This document shows, piece after piece, positions 25,528 through 34,380 of a stretch of DNA of 64,000 nt. The notes under the pieces are model-generated. The model did no database searches. It was not told the origin of the DNA and worked only from the letters and a program-made list of their open reading frames with translations. The translations under genes and the position numbers were made by a program. Location: assembly GCA_026708085.1 (NCBI GenBank), contig JAPOVP010000049.1, positions 1 through 64,000 on the forward strand, in the 5' to 3' direction. The stretch's first letter is position 1. Each line of letters opens with the position of its first letter. The DNA comes from Caldilineaceae bacterium. GTDB lineage: Bacteria > Chloroflexota > Anaerolineae > Caldilineales > Caldilineaceae.

Positions 25528-25557
25528 ATTCTAGCTGAAAAAGCGGTCTGCTGACAA
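25528..25557 (-). promoter_or_regulatory. predicted promoter of coaE-dnaJ unit
   Basis: On the minus strand TTGTCA (25557-25552) and TAGAAT (25533-25528) are separated by 18 bp. They lie in the short gap between the end of the ABC-F gene and the coaE start at 25484. Confidence 0.45.
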
Positions 25558-25562
25558 GCCTG

Positions 25563-27695
25563 TCAAGCGGCCATGGCAGCCCATTCTTCCATCAGTTCTT
25601 CCAGCCGCTGGGAGACAGCCCTGTGCTGGTCCTGCAACGCCTTCAGCTCCCCAAAATCCTGGCGAGCACTCGCTTGGGCCATACCCTCTTCAATCTCGTT
25701 CAACCTGCTTTCCATGCGTGCGACGCGTTCCTCGGTTTCGGCAACTGCCTGCTCCTGCCTCTGGGCCCTTTGCCGCTGACGGCGTGCCTCTCTCTGCCGC
25801 TCCCACTCCTCTTCCGCAGCTGAAGGAGACACATCCTCCGTCACAATCGACTCGGACCCGGAGCTTTGAAGACGCTCCTCCTGCCACTGCCTCCAAGTGC
25901 CGTTGAACGGTTCCAGATGGCCTGGTCGGTTTCCTTTCCCCGGTGTCACTTGCCAGATCTGCGTAGCCAAGGCGTCGATGAGAGCGCGGTCATGGGTGAC
26001 GAGCAGAATGGTCCCGTCAAACTGACGTAGGGCGTCCTGAAGGATCTCCTGGCTGTCCAGGTCCAGGTGATTTGTTGGTTCGTCCAGCAGAAGGAAATTA
26101 GCACCCTGCAGTGTCAGCCGAGCCAGGGCGATGCGGCTTCGCTGGCCCCCTGAAAGGCTCTCGACAGTTTGGAAGACTTCATCTCCTCTGAACAGAAACT
26201 GACCCAGAAAGGTCCGCGCCCGCTCGGTGGGGAGCCGCTTAACTTCGAGCAACGCGTCCAACACGGTCTGCTCGCCCTTCATTAAGCCGTAGCCGCTCCC
26301 CATGTGTCGTTGTGCAAGATAGCCTACGTCAACTGAGGCGCCCAGCTCCACTCTGCCAGTGAGCGGCTCCAACTCTTCCAGGATAGTTCGCACAAATGTA
26401 GTCTTGCCGGCACCGTTTGGGCCGATGAGGGCGGCAACCTTGCCCCGGAACAGGTCCAAGTCGGGAATCTCCAGAATGGGCGTGTCGGTAGGGGAGAGGC
26501 TGCGCATTGGACGCAGTCGACCCTCGCGCACAGGCCGCGGCGATTGCCGGGCAACCAGGTCGTGCTTACTGGATTGTAAGGCCGTTGAAGATGGAGAAGC
26601 TCCTATGTTTCCCTCACTACCGATCCCATGAAACTCTGACTCGGCAGGACCGGAGTCAGAGCCAGATACCGATTCCTTATACCCGGCGATTAACTTACGG
26701 GTTCGCAAGACCAGATCTCCACCGCGTGAGTGCGCGCGCAATGGAAGTCGAATAAACTGTTCAGTCGGAGGCGGCGGCAAGGATTCTTCTTCCAGAAATC
26801 TCTTTAGCCTCGTCTCTCTGCCCTGAGCTTCCTTGGTCCGCTGCCCGGCCTTGTAGCGGCGAACAAACGCCTGTGTCTCGCGAATGAACTCCTGCTGACT
26901 GTCATACTCCTTGCGCCAGCGGGCACGGCGGTCCTCTCTCTGCAGTCGATAGTGGCTGTAGTTGCCCCGGTAGGTCTCCACCCGACGGTGGGCAAGATCC
27001 CATATCCTCGTCGCGACCGAATCGAGAAAGTACCTGTCATGTGAGACGACCACGAGGGCGCCCTTCCACCCCGTCAGCACCCCTTCCAGCCAGGCCATCG
27101 ACCGCAGATCCAGGTGATTTGTGGGCTCGTCCAGTAGCAGGAGATCCGGCTCTTCCAAGAGCAGGCGGCCCAGACAGGCACGAGTCCGCTGTCCCCCGCT
27201 AAGGTGTGACAGTGGCGCCTGCCAAAGGGACTGTTCAAGGCCGAGCCCGCCAAGTACGAATCTGACGCGCTGGTCTACGTCGTAGCCCCCTGCCCGTTCA
27301 AACGCCTCCTGCTGCTTCCCGTAATGCGCCAGCAATCCCTCTAGCTCCTGGTCACCCTGGGCCAGGTCGGTCATCCTTGCTTCCAGGTGGCGCAGTTTTT
27401 GTCCCTCGGCAAGCAGGTCGGCAAAGACGAACTTCAGGTCTTCGAAGAGAGTACGCTGTCCGGCAGGCTGCGGGTCTTGCGCGAGGTAGCCAACACGCGT
27501 GCCCTGTGCGATTGAGAGTTCGCCGCCTACGCTTGTGTCGAACCTGCCCAAGGCACGAAGCAGGCTCGTCTTGCCGGCGCCGTTATGGCCAACCAGTCCG
27601 ATTCTGTCTCCGTATTCGATACGAACAGTGACGTCCTCAAACACGTCGAGGTCGCCGTAGTTTTTTGAAATGTGAGAGGCAACCAGAAGACTCAT
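25563..27695 (-). CDS. ABC-F family ATPase with a large insertion
   Basis: ABC-F proteins bind the ribosome E site and either relieve stalls or give antibiotic resistance. The 710-residue soluble protein has Walker A GHNGAGKT (about 36-43), LSGGQR (165-170) and DEPTNHLD, the linker with ETQAFVRRYKAGQRTKEAQGR (274-293), then a second Walker A GPNGAGKT (425-432) and second LSGGQR. A coiled coil with Glu/Arg/Gln follows to the end. Residues about 341-404 are a Ser/Gly-rich stretch inserted between the first strands of the second ATPase; typical relatives lack it. ATG 27695 is chosen because MSLL-x-A-x-x-I-S-K is the usual start. A TTG at 27773 would add 26 unconserved residues. Confidence 0.92.
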   Translation of the reverse strand: MSLLVASHISKNYGDLDVFEDVTVRIEYGDRIGLVGHNGAGKTSLLRALGRFDTSVGGELSIAQGTRVGYLAQDPQPAGQRTLFEDLKFVFADLLAEGQKLRHLEARMTDLAQGDQELEGLLAHYGKQQEAFERAGGYDVDQRVRFVLGGLGLEQSLWQAPLSHLSGGQRTRACLGRLLLEEPDLLLLDEPTNHLDLRSMAWLEGVLTGWKGALVVVSHDRYFLDSVATRIWDLAHRRVETYRGNYSHYRLQREDRRARWRKEYDSQQEFIRETQAFVRRYKAGQRTKEAQGRETRLKRFLEEESLPPPPTEQFIRLPLRAHSRGGDLVLRTRKLIAGYKESVSGSDSGPAESEFHGIGSEGNIGASPSSTALQSSKHDLVARQSPRPVREGRLRPMRSLSPTDTPILEIPDLDLFRGKVAALIGPNGAGKTTFVRTILEELEPLTGRVELGASVDVGYLAQRHMGSGYGLMKGEQTVLDALLEVKRLPTERARTFLGQFLFRGDEVFQTVESLSGGQRSRIALARLTLQGANFLLLDEPTNHLDLDSQEILQDALRQFDGTILLVTHDRALIDALATQIWQVTPGKGNRPGHLEPFNGTWRQWQEERLQSSGSESIVTEDVSPSAAEEEWERQREARRQRQRAQRQEQAVAETEERVARMESRLNEIEEGMAQASARQDFGELKALQDQHRAVSQRLEELMEEWAAMAA

Positions 27696-28134
27696 GTAAA
27701 GGCAAAAGTTAAAAAACAGGCGCGCACAGAAAGGCCAAACCGTCCTCCCATACCAGATGACATCTCCAGCCAATTGGCATGGGCGAAAGTTTGGCTGCGT
27801 GCGCAGAGTTTACCACATTTTCTGGCTTCTGCCGACAACGAGCAGGGATGAGAGCAGGGCAATTGCTTCTTGATTCGGTGATAGGCGTAACCTTCAGAGT
27901 GCATCCACATGGTTGGCTCCTTTGCAGTCGAGGAATCAACCCAGGATCAGGTTCCTTTGACATGTCGGGAAGGCCGATCAGAATCCAGCAAGATCGGTAA
28001 GCCGACAGACCTGTCAAGATTTCGCCCGCCTGCGTAGTTGTCTGAATCAGGATTTGCTTGACTTTTATGGATTTTCAGGATGGCGGGCGTCTCCCATCGC
28101 GGGCTTGGTTGGGTGGGCGTTTGCTAGTGCTTTA
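27696..28134. other. intergenic region ahead of the minisatellite
   Basis: This region holds the upstream sequence of the ABC-F gene (minus strand) and then non-coding DNA. No gene is seen. Near 28050-28080 the sequence runs ATTTGCTTGACTTTTATGG then GATTTTCAGGATGG, which resembles the degenerate aggattt-type repeats common in this kind of genome and grades into the tandem array. Confidence 0.45.
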
Positions 28135-29095
28135 CAAGAGATCACGAGAGTTTGCGTGCGTTTTCGGATTGTCTGAACTGCAGTTCTCGGGATTGGAGGG
28201 AGGGCTGCAGTTGCTGCCAGCAAAGGCGTGGTCCGACGAGAGTTTGCGAGAGTTTGCGTGCGTTTTCTGAATGTCTGAACTGCAGTTCTTGGGATTTCAG
28301 GGATGGGCTGTGATTGCTACCGCCACTGGCATAGTCGGACGAGAGTTTGCGAGTGTTGTACGAGAGTTTACAAGAGTTCAAGAGAGTTTGCGTGCGTTTT
28401 CGGATTGTCTGAACTGCAGTTCTCGGGATTTCAGGGATGGGCTGTGATTGCTGCCGCCAAAGGCTTAGTCGGACGAGTCTTTGCGAGTGATGGACGAGAG
28501 TTTGCGAGTGGTGTACGAGAGTTTACAAGAGTTCACGAGAGTTTGCCCGTGTTTTGGGATTGTCTAAACCGCAGTTCTCGGGATTTCAGGGATGGGCCGT
28601 GATTGCTGCCGTCAGAGGCGTAGTTGGACGAGTCTTTGCGAGTGATGGACGAGAGTTTACAAGAGTTCACGAGAGTTTGCCCGTGTTTTGGGGTTGTCTG
28701 AACTGCAGTTCTCGGGATTTCAGGGATGGGCTGTGATTATTGCTGGCACAGGCGTAGTCGGATGAGTGTCTGCGAGTGATGTACGAGAGTTTGCGAGTGG
28801 TGTACGAGAGTTTACAAGAGTTCACGAGAGTTTGACCGTGTTTTGGGGTTGTCTGAACCGCAGTTCTCGGGATTTCAGGGATGGGCTGCAGTTGCTGTTG
28901 GCACAGGCGTAGTCGGACGAGTGTTTGCGAGTGATGTACGAGAGTTTACAAGAGTTCACGAGAGTTTGCCCGTGTTTGCGGGTTGTCTGAACTGCAGTTC
29001 TCGGGATTTCAGGGATGGGCTGCAGTTGCTGAGGGCACAGACGTAGTCGGACGGGTGTTTGCTTGTGTTGTTCGAGAGTTCACGAGCGTTTTCCG
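28135..29095. repeat. minisatellite array, seven units with alternating 134/155-bp spacing
   Basis: The anchor GTCTGAACTGCAGTTCTCGG (with minor changes) begins at 28171, 28273, 28407, 28562, 28696, 28851 and 28985. Steps are 102, 134, 155, 134, 155 and 134 bp. The 21-bp difference is one extra copy of a short GAGTTTGCGAGTGGTGTACGA-like subunit, so the true higher-order unit is about 289 bp. Most units contain the perfect palindrome GAACTGCAGTTC, a GGGATTTCAGGGATGGGCTG block, and several ACGAGAGTTTACAAGAG/TTCACGAGAGTTTG subunits. Open frames across it are a by-product of periodicity. The first unit is shorter and more diverged, as array edges often are. Confidence 0.93.
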
Positions 29096-29517
29096 CTTGT
29101 ACGTTCAAAGTCGGATCAGGTCGGGCTATGTCGGATGGATTTCTTTTTGGCTCTGCTGCAGGAGCGCTTTTTGCGTCTGCAGGCCCGTGTCCGGGGTCGG
29201 CTCCTGGCTTGGGCATCCTCAAGAAGGCGTTCACGTACGGAAGACTCACGGCGGCTACCTGATCGAGTTTCTGGCAAGCTTGCGTGGATGAACGGCGGGG
29301 CGCTGCAGTCGTGGATTCGGCGGCGCGAACGTGTCTTATTTTGTATCTGCCCTCTCTTGGAAGGAATCCGTTGACGGTCGGATCATTTCAGTCACATTCT
29401 AACACAGAATGGAAGCCATTTTGGTGACATATTTGCGCAATTTTTGAGTTCGAGTTTCGACAGTTTGGGGGACCGAGGTTTCAGTCACCTGTGCTTTGCA
29501 TGCAACCAACAGGGAAA
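29096..29517. other. intergenic spacer between tandem array and dispersed repeat
   Basis: I see no gene, RNA or strong regulatory signal in this spacer. Short frames cross it on both strands without recognisable domains. Confidence 0.45.
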
Positions 29518-29890
29518 GGCCCAGGCTTGGCCACACGGTGGAGCCCGTCAGTTGGGCGTGCGAGGGCAGGAACAAGGCCGGCACCTACGGGGACCGGATG
29601 GGACTGGCGGGACGTGGTCTGCCCAGACCCCTTCGATTGGGCACCTGTTACGAATGTCGACACCCGGTCGGCGAGGCATGTTGTAGGAGAGGGGGCGTTG
29701 CGGGGGCGGAGCCCCTGCACAAGGGAGGGCCGAATAGGCCCGACCGCCCAAACTGCAGTGGTTAGTGGTTAGTGGTCAGTGGTCAGTGGTCAGAAGAGGC
29801 GCTTCACCTACTTCAGGGTTGAAAGCGGACTGGACATGGCAATGTTGCTACACGAGGGACAGGAAAGTCCACGCCAGTATTGGGATGCAC
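29518..29890. repeat. dispersed intergenic repeat, copy 1 (about 370 bp)
   Basis: This stretch matches 39150-39518 over its whole length. The highest identity is around GGCGAGGCATGTTGTAGGAG, the GGGGGCGTTGCGGGGGCGGAGCCCC core (a GC-rich palindrome), and GGAGGGCCGAATAGGCCCGACCGCCC. A short tandem of TGGTCAG heptamers follows at about 29757-29793 (here partly TGGTTAG). Both copies end near a shared ATTGGGATGCA. There is no transposase and no clear terminal inverted repeat. Both copies sit just upstream of a gene set (here livK). A non-autonomous mobile element or a structural intergenic repeat is likely. Confidence 0.88.
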
Positions 29891-29907
29891 CCTGCTGGGA
29901 AATGACC

Positions 29908-29937
29908 TTGCTTGAATCTGGCGCATTCAACTATAAT
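29908..29937 (+). promoter_or_regulatory. predicted promoter of the liv operon
   Basis: TTGCTT (29908-29913) and a perfect TATAAT (29932-29937) are 18 bp apart. They lie 115 bp ahead of livK and directly after the end of dispersed repeat copy 1. Confidence 0.5.
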
Positions 29938-30051
29938 TGGATTGGGAATCTCCCGATTTTGGGACTTGTTTGTTCCCTACTCGAAATGGGTGCCATACAC
30001 ACGAACATAACTCCCACTTTCATGTAAAGCATTTTGATCAAGGAGGTCCAA

Positions 30052-31308
30052 ATGACAAAGAAACTTAGGTTTTTCAGTCTGTTCCTGGTTGCCGCGCTGA
30101 TGCTGGCGGCTTGCGTGGCTGCGCAGCCAGCCGCCGAAGCCCCGGCAGAAGAGGCCCCAATGGAGGAGGCCGCCGCCGACATGAGCGGGAAGGTGATCAT
30201 CGCCTCAGGCGGGGTGATCCGGATAGGCGGATCTTTCGCCCTGACCGGACCGATTCCTGATCCCGGTCTGAATATCCGGCATGGAGCGGAACTTGCCATC
30301 GATGACCTCAACGCCATGGGGGGCCTTGAAGGCTTCATGTTTGAACTGGTGGCCGAGGACGGTGCTTGCGACGGTACGCAAGGCACTAACGTAGGCAATA
30401 AGTTCGCGGCCGACGAGACAATTGTCGCCGTCACCGGCGGCACCTGTTCCGGCGAGACATTCGGTCTCGTGCCGATTCTTCAGGAGGCGCGGATCCCCTT
30501 TGTCAGTCCGAGCGCCACCAACCCGGACATCACGTCCGCCGACTGCGACGTCTGTAACCGCGTTGCCTTGAGCGATGCCCTGCAAGGGGCTACCGACGCC
30601 GACTTTGTGGTCAACAATCTCGGACTCACCAAAGTCGCGGTTGTCCACGACAACTCCGACTATGGCAAGGGGCTGTCCGAAATCTTCCAGAGCGGCGTTG
30701 CCAACCTGGGTGGCGAAGTCTCCAGTTTTGAGGGCGTCCAGGTAGGAGATACCGACTTTCGCGCCATGCTGGCCAGAGTTGGTGCAGACGGGCCGCAGAT
30801 CATCTTCTTCGGCGGCTACTCGACTGAGGCCGGCCTGATCGCGCAGCAGATGACGGAGACTCCCGGCCTGGAAGACACGGCATTCATGAGCGTTGACGGC
30901 GCCTACACGCAGCAGTACCTGGAGGCTGCCGGCGATGCGGCTGATGGAACCTATATATCATTCGTGGCCGGGGCCGACTCCGAAGAGATGAACGCGGAGT
31001 TTGACGCCAAGTACATGGAGAAGTACGGGGTCAGCCCCGACGACCTCGGGCCGTTCCACAGCCAGAGCTACGACTCGGTTAAGTTGATCGCCGCTGCAAT
31101 TGCTGCCGTAGCTTCTGTCGACGACAACGGCAACCTCGTCATAGACAGAGAGGAACTGATCTCGGCCATCCGCTCTATTGATGCGTTTGAAGGTTTGACC
31201 GGCACAATCAAGTGCGACAGCATCGGCGAATGCGGGGCCGGCGGTGTCCAAGTCTTCCAGGTCTCCGAAGGCGGTTTCAGTCAGGTATCTGGGTTCGGCA
31301 TGGAGTAA
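30052..31308 (+). CDS. livK: branched-chain amino acid-type ABC substrate-binding lipoprotein
   Basis: This is the extracytoplasmic receptor of the Liv importer. The 418-residue product starts with a lipoprotein signal (hydrophobic 7-20, lipobox LAAC). An acidic Ala/Glu/Pro tether leads into a periplasmic-binding type 1 fold of the LivJ/K class, with IRIGGSFALTGPI, GAELAIDDLNAMGG and AVTGGTCSGET. It carries several extra Cys (CDGT, CDVCN, CDSIGECG) that could form disulfides. AAGGAGG lies 5-6 bp before the ATG at 30052. Ligands of this family include branched-chain amino acids, amides, urea and aromatic acids. Confidence 0.9.
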   Translation: MTKKLRFFSLFLVAALMLAACVAAQPAAEAPAEEAPMEEAAADMSGKVIIASGGVIRIGGSFALTGPIPDPGLNIRHGAELAIDDLNAMGGLEGFMFELVAEDGACDGTQGTNVGNKFAADETIVAVTGGTCSGETFGLVPILQEARIPFVSPSATNPDITSADCDVCNRVALSDALQGATDADFVVNNLGLTKVAVVHDNSDYGKGLSEIFQSGVANLGGEVSSFEGVQVGDTDFRAMLARVGADGPQIIFFGGYSTEAGLIAQQMTETPGLEDTAFMSVDGAYTQQYLEAAGDAADGTYISFVAGADSEEMNAEFDAKYMEKYGVSPDDLGPFHSQSYDSVKLIAAAIAAVASVDDNGNLVIDREELISAIRSIDAFEGLTGTIKCDSIGECGAGGVQVFQVSEGGFSQVSGFGME

Positions 31309-31384
31309 CATACTAAGCACTCAGGAGAGGGGGCTTCGGAGCTCCCTCTCCGTTCACCTCCCCGTCAATTCCTCGAAAGCGACA

Positions 31385-32458
31385 ATGACTTCCAGCCCGG
31401 CGACAGCGCAGGCGGCAGGAACAGACGGCCGCACCGACCTGAAACAGTTTACCCGGGCTCTTGGCGCCGCTATTCTGCTGCTAGTCATCTGGAGGGTGAC
31501 CACGGTCGGGTTGTCAGAGGGTTATCCGGCGTCATTCTGGATCTCTCAAGCTCTTAACGGCCTGGTTCTCGGCGGCGTCTATGCCCTGGTTGCCCTTGGT
31601 TACACGCTGGTCTACGGCATCCTGTTCATGATCAACTTCGCGCACGGCGAAGTCATGATGATCGGGGGCATTACTGGCTATTTCGCGCTCCAATTGGCAC
31701 AGGCCCGCGGTTGGATGGAAGGGCCGTGGCCGGTGGTCGTCGTTGCCTTGCTCTTGATCATGTTCATCGGCATGGCGGCATCGGTCCTGATTGGAGTAAC
31801 CCTGGAGCGCCTGGCGTACCGGCCCCTGCGACAAGCACCAAGACTGGTACCTCTCATCAGCGCCATCGGCGCGTCTCTCCTCCTACAGTACTCGGTCCTC
31901 CTGATTTTCGGCGTAAGTCCGCACAGTTACCGCAAGCCGGCACTCATATCCGGAGGCTTGCGGTTGGGGGATGTATTCATACCTTACACAGGTGCCATCA
32001 TCTTCGTCACCTCCATTTTCCTCATGCTGACCCTCTATTTCATCATCCAGCGAACAAAGTTGGGACGGGCCATGCGGGCAGTAGCTGAAGACCGGTCCAC
32101 AGCCTCACTGATGGGTGTCAATGTCAACGCCGTCATTGTCGTAACCTTTATGCTGGGGTCGGCGCTGGCCGGAGCCGCGGGTGTCATGCTCGGCTTTCAC
32201 AACACGGTCGTGAAGTTTAACAGCGGTTTCATACCAGGTCTCAAAGCCTTCACTGCTGCCGTACTTGGTGGCATTGGCAACATCCCCGGAGCAATGTTCG
32301 GCGCGCTCTTGCTCGGCCTGATAGAGGCGATCGGTCCCAGTGCTCTGGGGATACCCACCGAATACAAGGACGTCATTGCCTTCAGTCTACTAGTGCTCAT
32401 TCTGATTTTCCGGCCCACCGGCCTGTTCGGTGAAGTACTGAGCGAGAAGAAAGCCTGA
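31385..32458 (+). CDS. livH: branched-chain amino acid ABC permease LivH
   Basis: This 357-residue inner-membrane permease has about eight helices. Diagnostic blocks are LNGLVLGGVYALVALGYTLVYGI, MINFAHGEVMMIGG, the VERLAYRPLR-type TLERLAYRPLRQAP and, near the C-terminus, FTAAVLGGIGNIPGAMFGALLLG. The first 60 residues are a polar lead plus one extra hydrophobic segment. Its stop and the next start overlap (TGATG), so translation is coupled. The ATG at 31385 is preferred over earlier in-frame codons that would overlap the end of livK. Confidence 0.92.
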   Translation: MTSSPATAQAAGTDGRTDLKQFTRALGAAILLLVIWRVTTVGLSEGYPASFWISQALNGLVLGGVYALVALGYTLVYGILFMINFAHGEVMMIGGITGYFALQLAQARGWMEGPWPVVVVALLLIMFIGMAASVLIGVTLERLAYRPLRQAPRLVPLISAIGASLLLQYSVLLIFGVSPHSYRKPALISGGLRLGDVFIPYTGAIIFVTSIFLMLTLYFIIQRTKLGRAMRAVAEDRSTASLMGVNVNAVIVVTFMLGSALAGAAGVMLGFHNTVVKFNSGFIPGLKAFTAAVLGGIGNIPGAMFGALLLGLIEAIGPSALGIPTEYKDVIAFSLLVLILIFRPTGLFGEVLSEKKA

Positions 32459-34380
32459 TGCCACTGGAATCTGCGACAAGGGCCGTCCGGACGGGACTCG
32501 TCGCCTTCGCCTTCCTGGCCTACCTGATTCTCATCGGCGTCCCCGGAAAGTTAGGCAGCACGGCCCTGCCGGTCCTGGCACTGATTTCTGCGCTCTTTTT
32601 TTGGCTGACTTTGCGTCGCGAATCCGCGGTTCTATCCAGAACCGGAACCGGAGAACGGCCGGCCGCTCTCCAGAATAAACCGGGCTGGGAAATCGGCCCG
32701 CAGAGCGCTTCAGAAGCGTCACAGGTCAAGGATTTCCTGACTTCGATCGGTGGCATAACTGTCGTCCTCAAGGGCCTGCTGGCGGGAATTACAACGGGTC
32801 TGCTCATCGCCTTCCTGAGTGGAGTCACAGCTACGGCCATAGGTAACGGAGTGTCAATCCAACCCGTCTTTGACAAGATTGTTCCCGTCAATCTCGCCGC
32901 CCTGATAGGCGTGAGTCCAGGACAGATAGCGCAAGCCGAAGTACCGTTCGCAAGATTCATTCTTCAGGTCCTGTTTTTCGCCGGCGCCGGGCTACTTGCC
33001 GCACTGTTCGCATCCGCCGCCAGAAGCAGTCAGTTGCAAGCTGCGCAATTGGCGCGGCTGACCACCCGCCTTTCCGGCCCGACCATGGTGAGAGTTGTCC
33101 GCTATGCAGGCATCGCTTTACCGTTCCTTCTGCTTGCCTACATAGCGTGGCTAGGGCTTCCGGGTGTTTCCGTTTTCGGTTCCAATGAGGGGACGATCCG
33201 ACTACTCGTCACCTTAATCGCCACCGGCAGCGGACTGTTTGCTTTACGCCTGTCGCAGCCGGGACGGGAAAGGACGGCTGTGGGTGTGTTGCTTGGCCTC
33301 GGCGTTCTCTTGATGCCATTCATCCTTGATCAGTTCCAGAACTCGGTCATGGGGCTGGTCTTCATTTTCGTGATGATGGGACTGGGGCTGAATATCGTCG
33401 TCGGCTACGCGGGACTGCTGGACCTGGGCTACGTGGCCTTCTTCGCAATCGGGGCCTACACCTATGCCTTCCTATCGGCCCCCTTTTCCTCGCCCTACAT
33501 AAGCAGCATACTCATCTCTATGGGCGTTTCCCCTGAGAGTCCTCTTCTCGGCTACTGGATGGCCCTTCCTGTTGCCATGCTGACAGCAGCCATTGGGGGC
33601 ATCCTGCTTGGTATTCCGGTCCTGCGTATGAGGGGCGATTATCTGGCTATCGTTACGCTCGGCTTCGGCGAAATCATCCGCCTCTTCATGCTGAATCTGG
33701 GGGAGCTGACCAACGGACCGCGCGGTATTCTTGAGATCTCGCAGCCCGCTCTGTTCGGCCTTGCGCCGTCCAGTGTCACTTTCGGCCTGCTCAGCTCCCA
33801 GGGCTGGATCTTTCTGCTGGCTCTGATCAGTTCAGCTCTGGTCGCTTTTGTGGCAATCCGACTGAATGATTCGCGGCTGGGTCGCGCCTGGTTCGCCATG
33901 CAGGAAGACGAAGATGTGGCCGAAGCAACCGGCGTCCACCTCGTGCGCACCAAGTTGCTTGCATTCGCCATTGGGGCGACCTTTGCCGGCATGGCAGGGC
34001 AGCTATACGCTGCACGACAGATCAATATCTTTCCGGAGAATTTCTCGCTATTCGTCTCGATAGATGCCCTGGCCCTCATCATTGTCGGGGGCATAGGAAG
34101 TCCCGCCGGCATCGTTTTGGGCGCGCTCGCACTCAAGGGACTGCCGGAAGTTTTGCGCGGCGTCGACGAGTACCGCATCGTCACGTTTGCGGCCCTGTTG
34201 GTCATCATGATGATCGTGCGTCCCGCCGGCATACTGCCCTCGGCCCGCCGCCGAATCCAGGTCTCCGATCCGAATGAAATGGGACCTGACATGGACTGTG
34301 AGCTGGACGAAGAAGCCGGGGAAATGCAGGCGGCAGAGATCGCGGCGGGCGCTGTGAACGGACAGGAGGAGGCGGTATGA
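32458..34380 (+). CDS. livM: LivM-type ABC permease with a long hydrophobic N-terminal extension
   Basis: The 640-residue membrane protein is about twice the usual LivM length. The core occupies about residues 295-610, with VMMGLGLNIVVGYAGLLDLGYVAFFAIGAY, RGDYLAIVTLGFGEIIR and ALIIVGGIGSPAG. Before it lie about 290 residues with some six or seven further hydrophobic segments (about 11-27, 36-52, 100-125, 165-188, 213-235, 245-263 and 272-292). E. coli LivM also has extra N-terminal helices, but fewer. The C-terminus is an acidic tail. It overlaps livG by ATGA. Confidence 0.9.
   Translation: MPLESATRAVRTGLVAFAFLAYLILIGVPGKLGSTALPVLALISALFFWLTLRRESAVLSRTGTGERPAALQNKPGWEIGPQSASEASQVKDFLTSIGGITVVLKGLLAGITTGLLIAFLSGVTATAIGNGVSIQPVFDKIVPVNLAALIGVSPGQIAQAEVPFARFILQVLFFAGAGLLAALFASAARSSQLQAAQLARLTTRLSGPTMVRVVRYAGIALPFLLLAYIAWLGLPGVSVFGSNEGTIRLLVTLIATGSGLFALRLSQPGRERTAVGVLLGLGVLLMPFILDQFQNSVMGLVFIFVMMGLGLNIVVGYAGLLDLGYVAFFAIGAYTYAFLSAPFSSPYISSILISMGVSPESPLLGYWMALPVAMLTAAIGGILLGIPVLRMRGDYLAIVTLGFGEIIRLFMLNLGELTNGPRGILEISQPALFGLAPSSVTFGLLSSQGWIFLLALISSALVAFVAIRLNDSRLGRAWFAMQEDEDVAEATGVHLVRTKLLAFAIGATFAGMAGQLYAARQINIFPENFSLFVSIDALALIIVGGIGSPAGIVLGALALKGLPEVLRGVDEYRIVTFAALLVIMMIVRPAGILPSARRRIQVSDPNEMGPDMDCELDEEAGEMQAAEIAAGAVNGQEEAV

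Noticed and set aside
28135-29095. CRISPR array
   Set aside because: Repeat units are 134-155 bp with no unique spacers of constant length, and no cas gene is near. It is a minisatellite.
29548-29751. Conserved small protein shared with 39181-39387 (minus strand)
   Set aside because: The similarity comes from the dispersed DNA repeat. There is no ribosome site, and the peptide is proline- and cysteine-rich in the way of random GC-rich frames.
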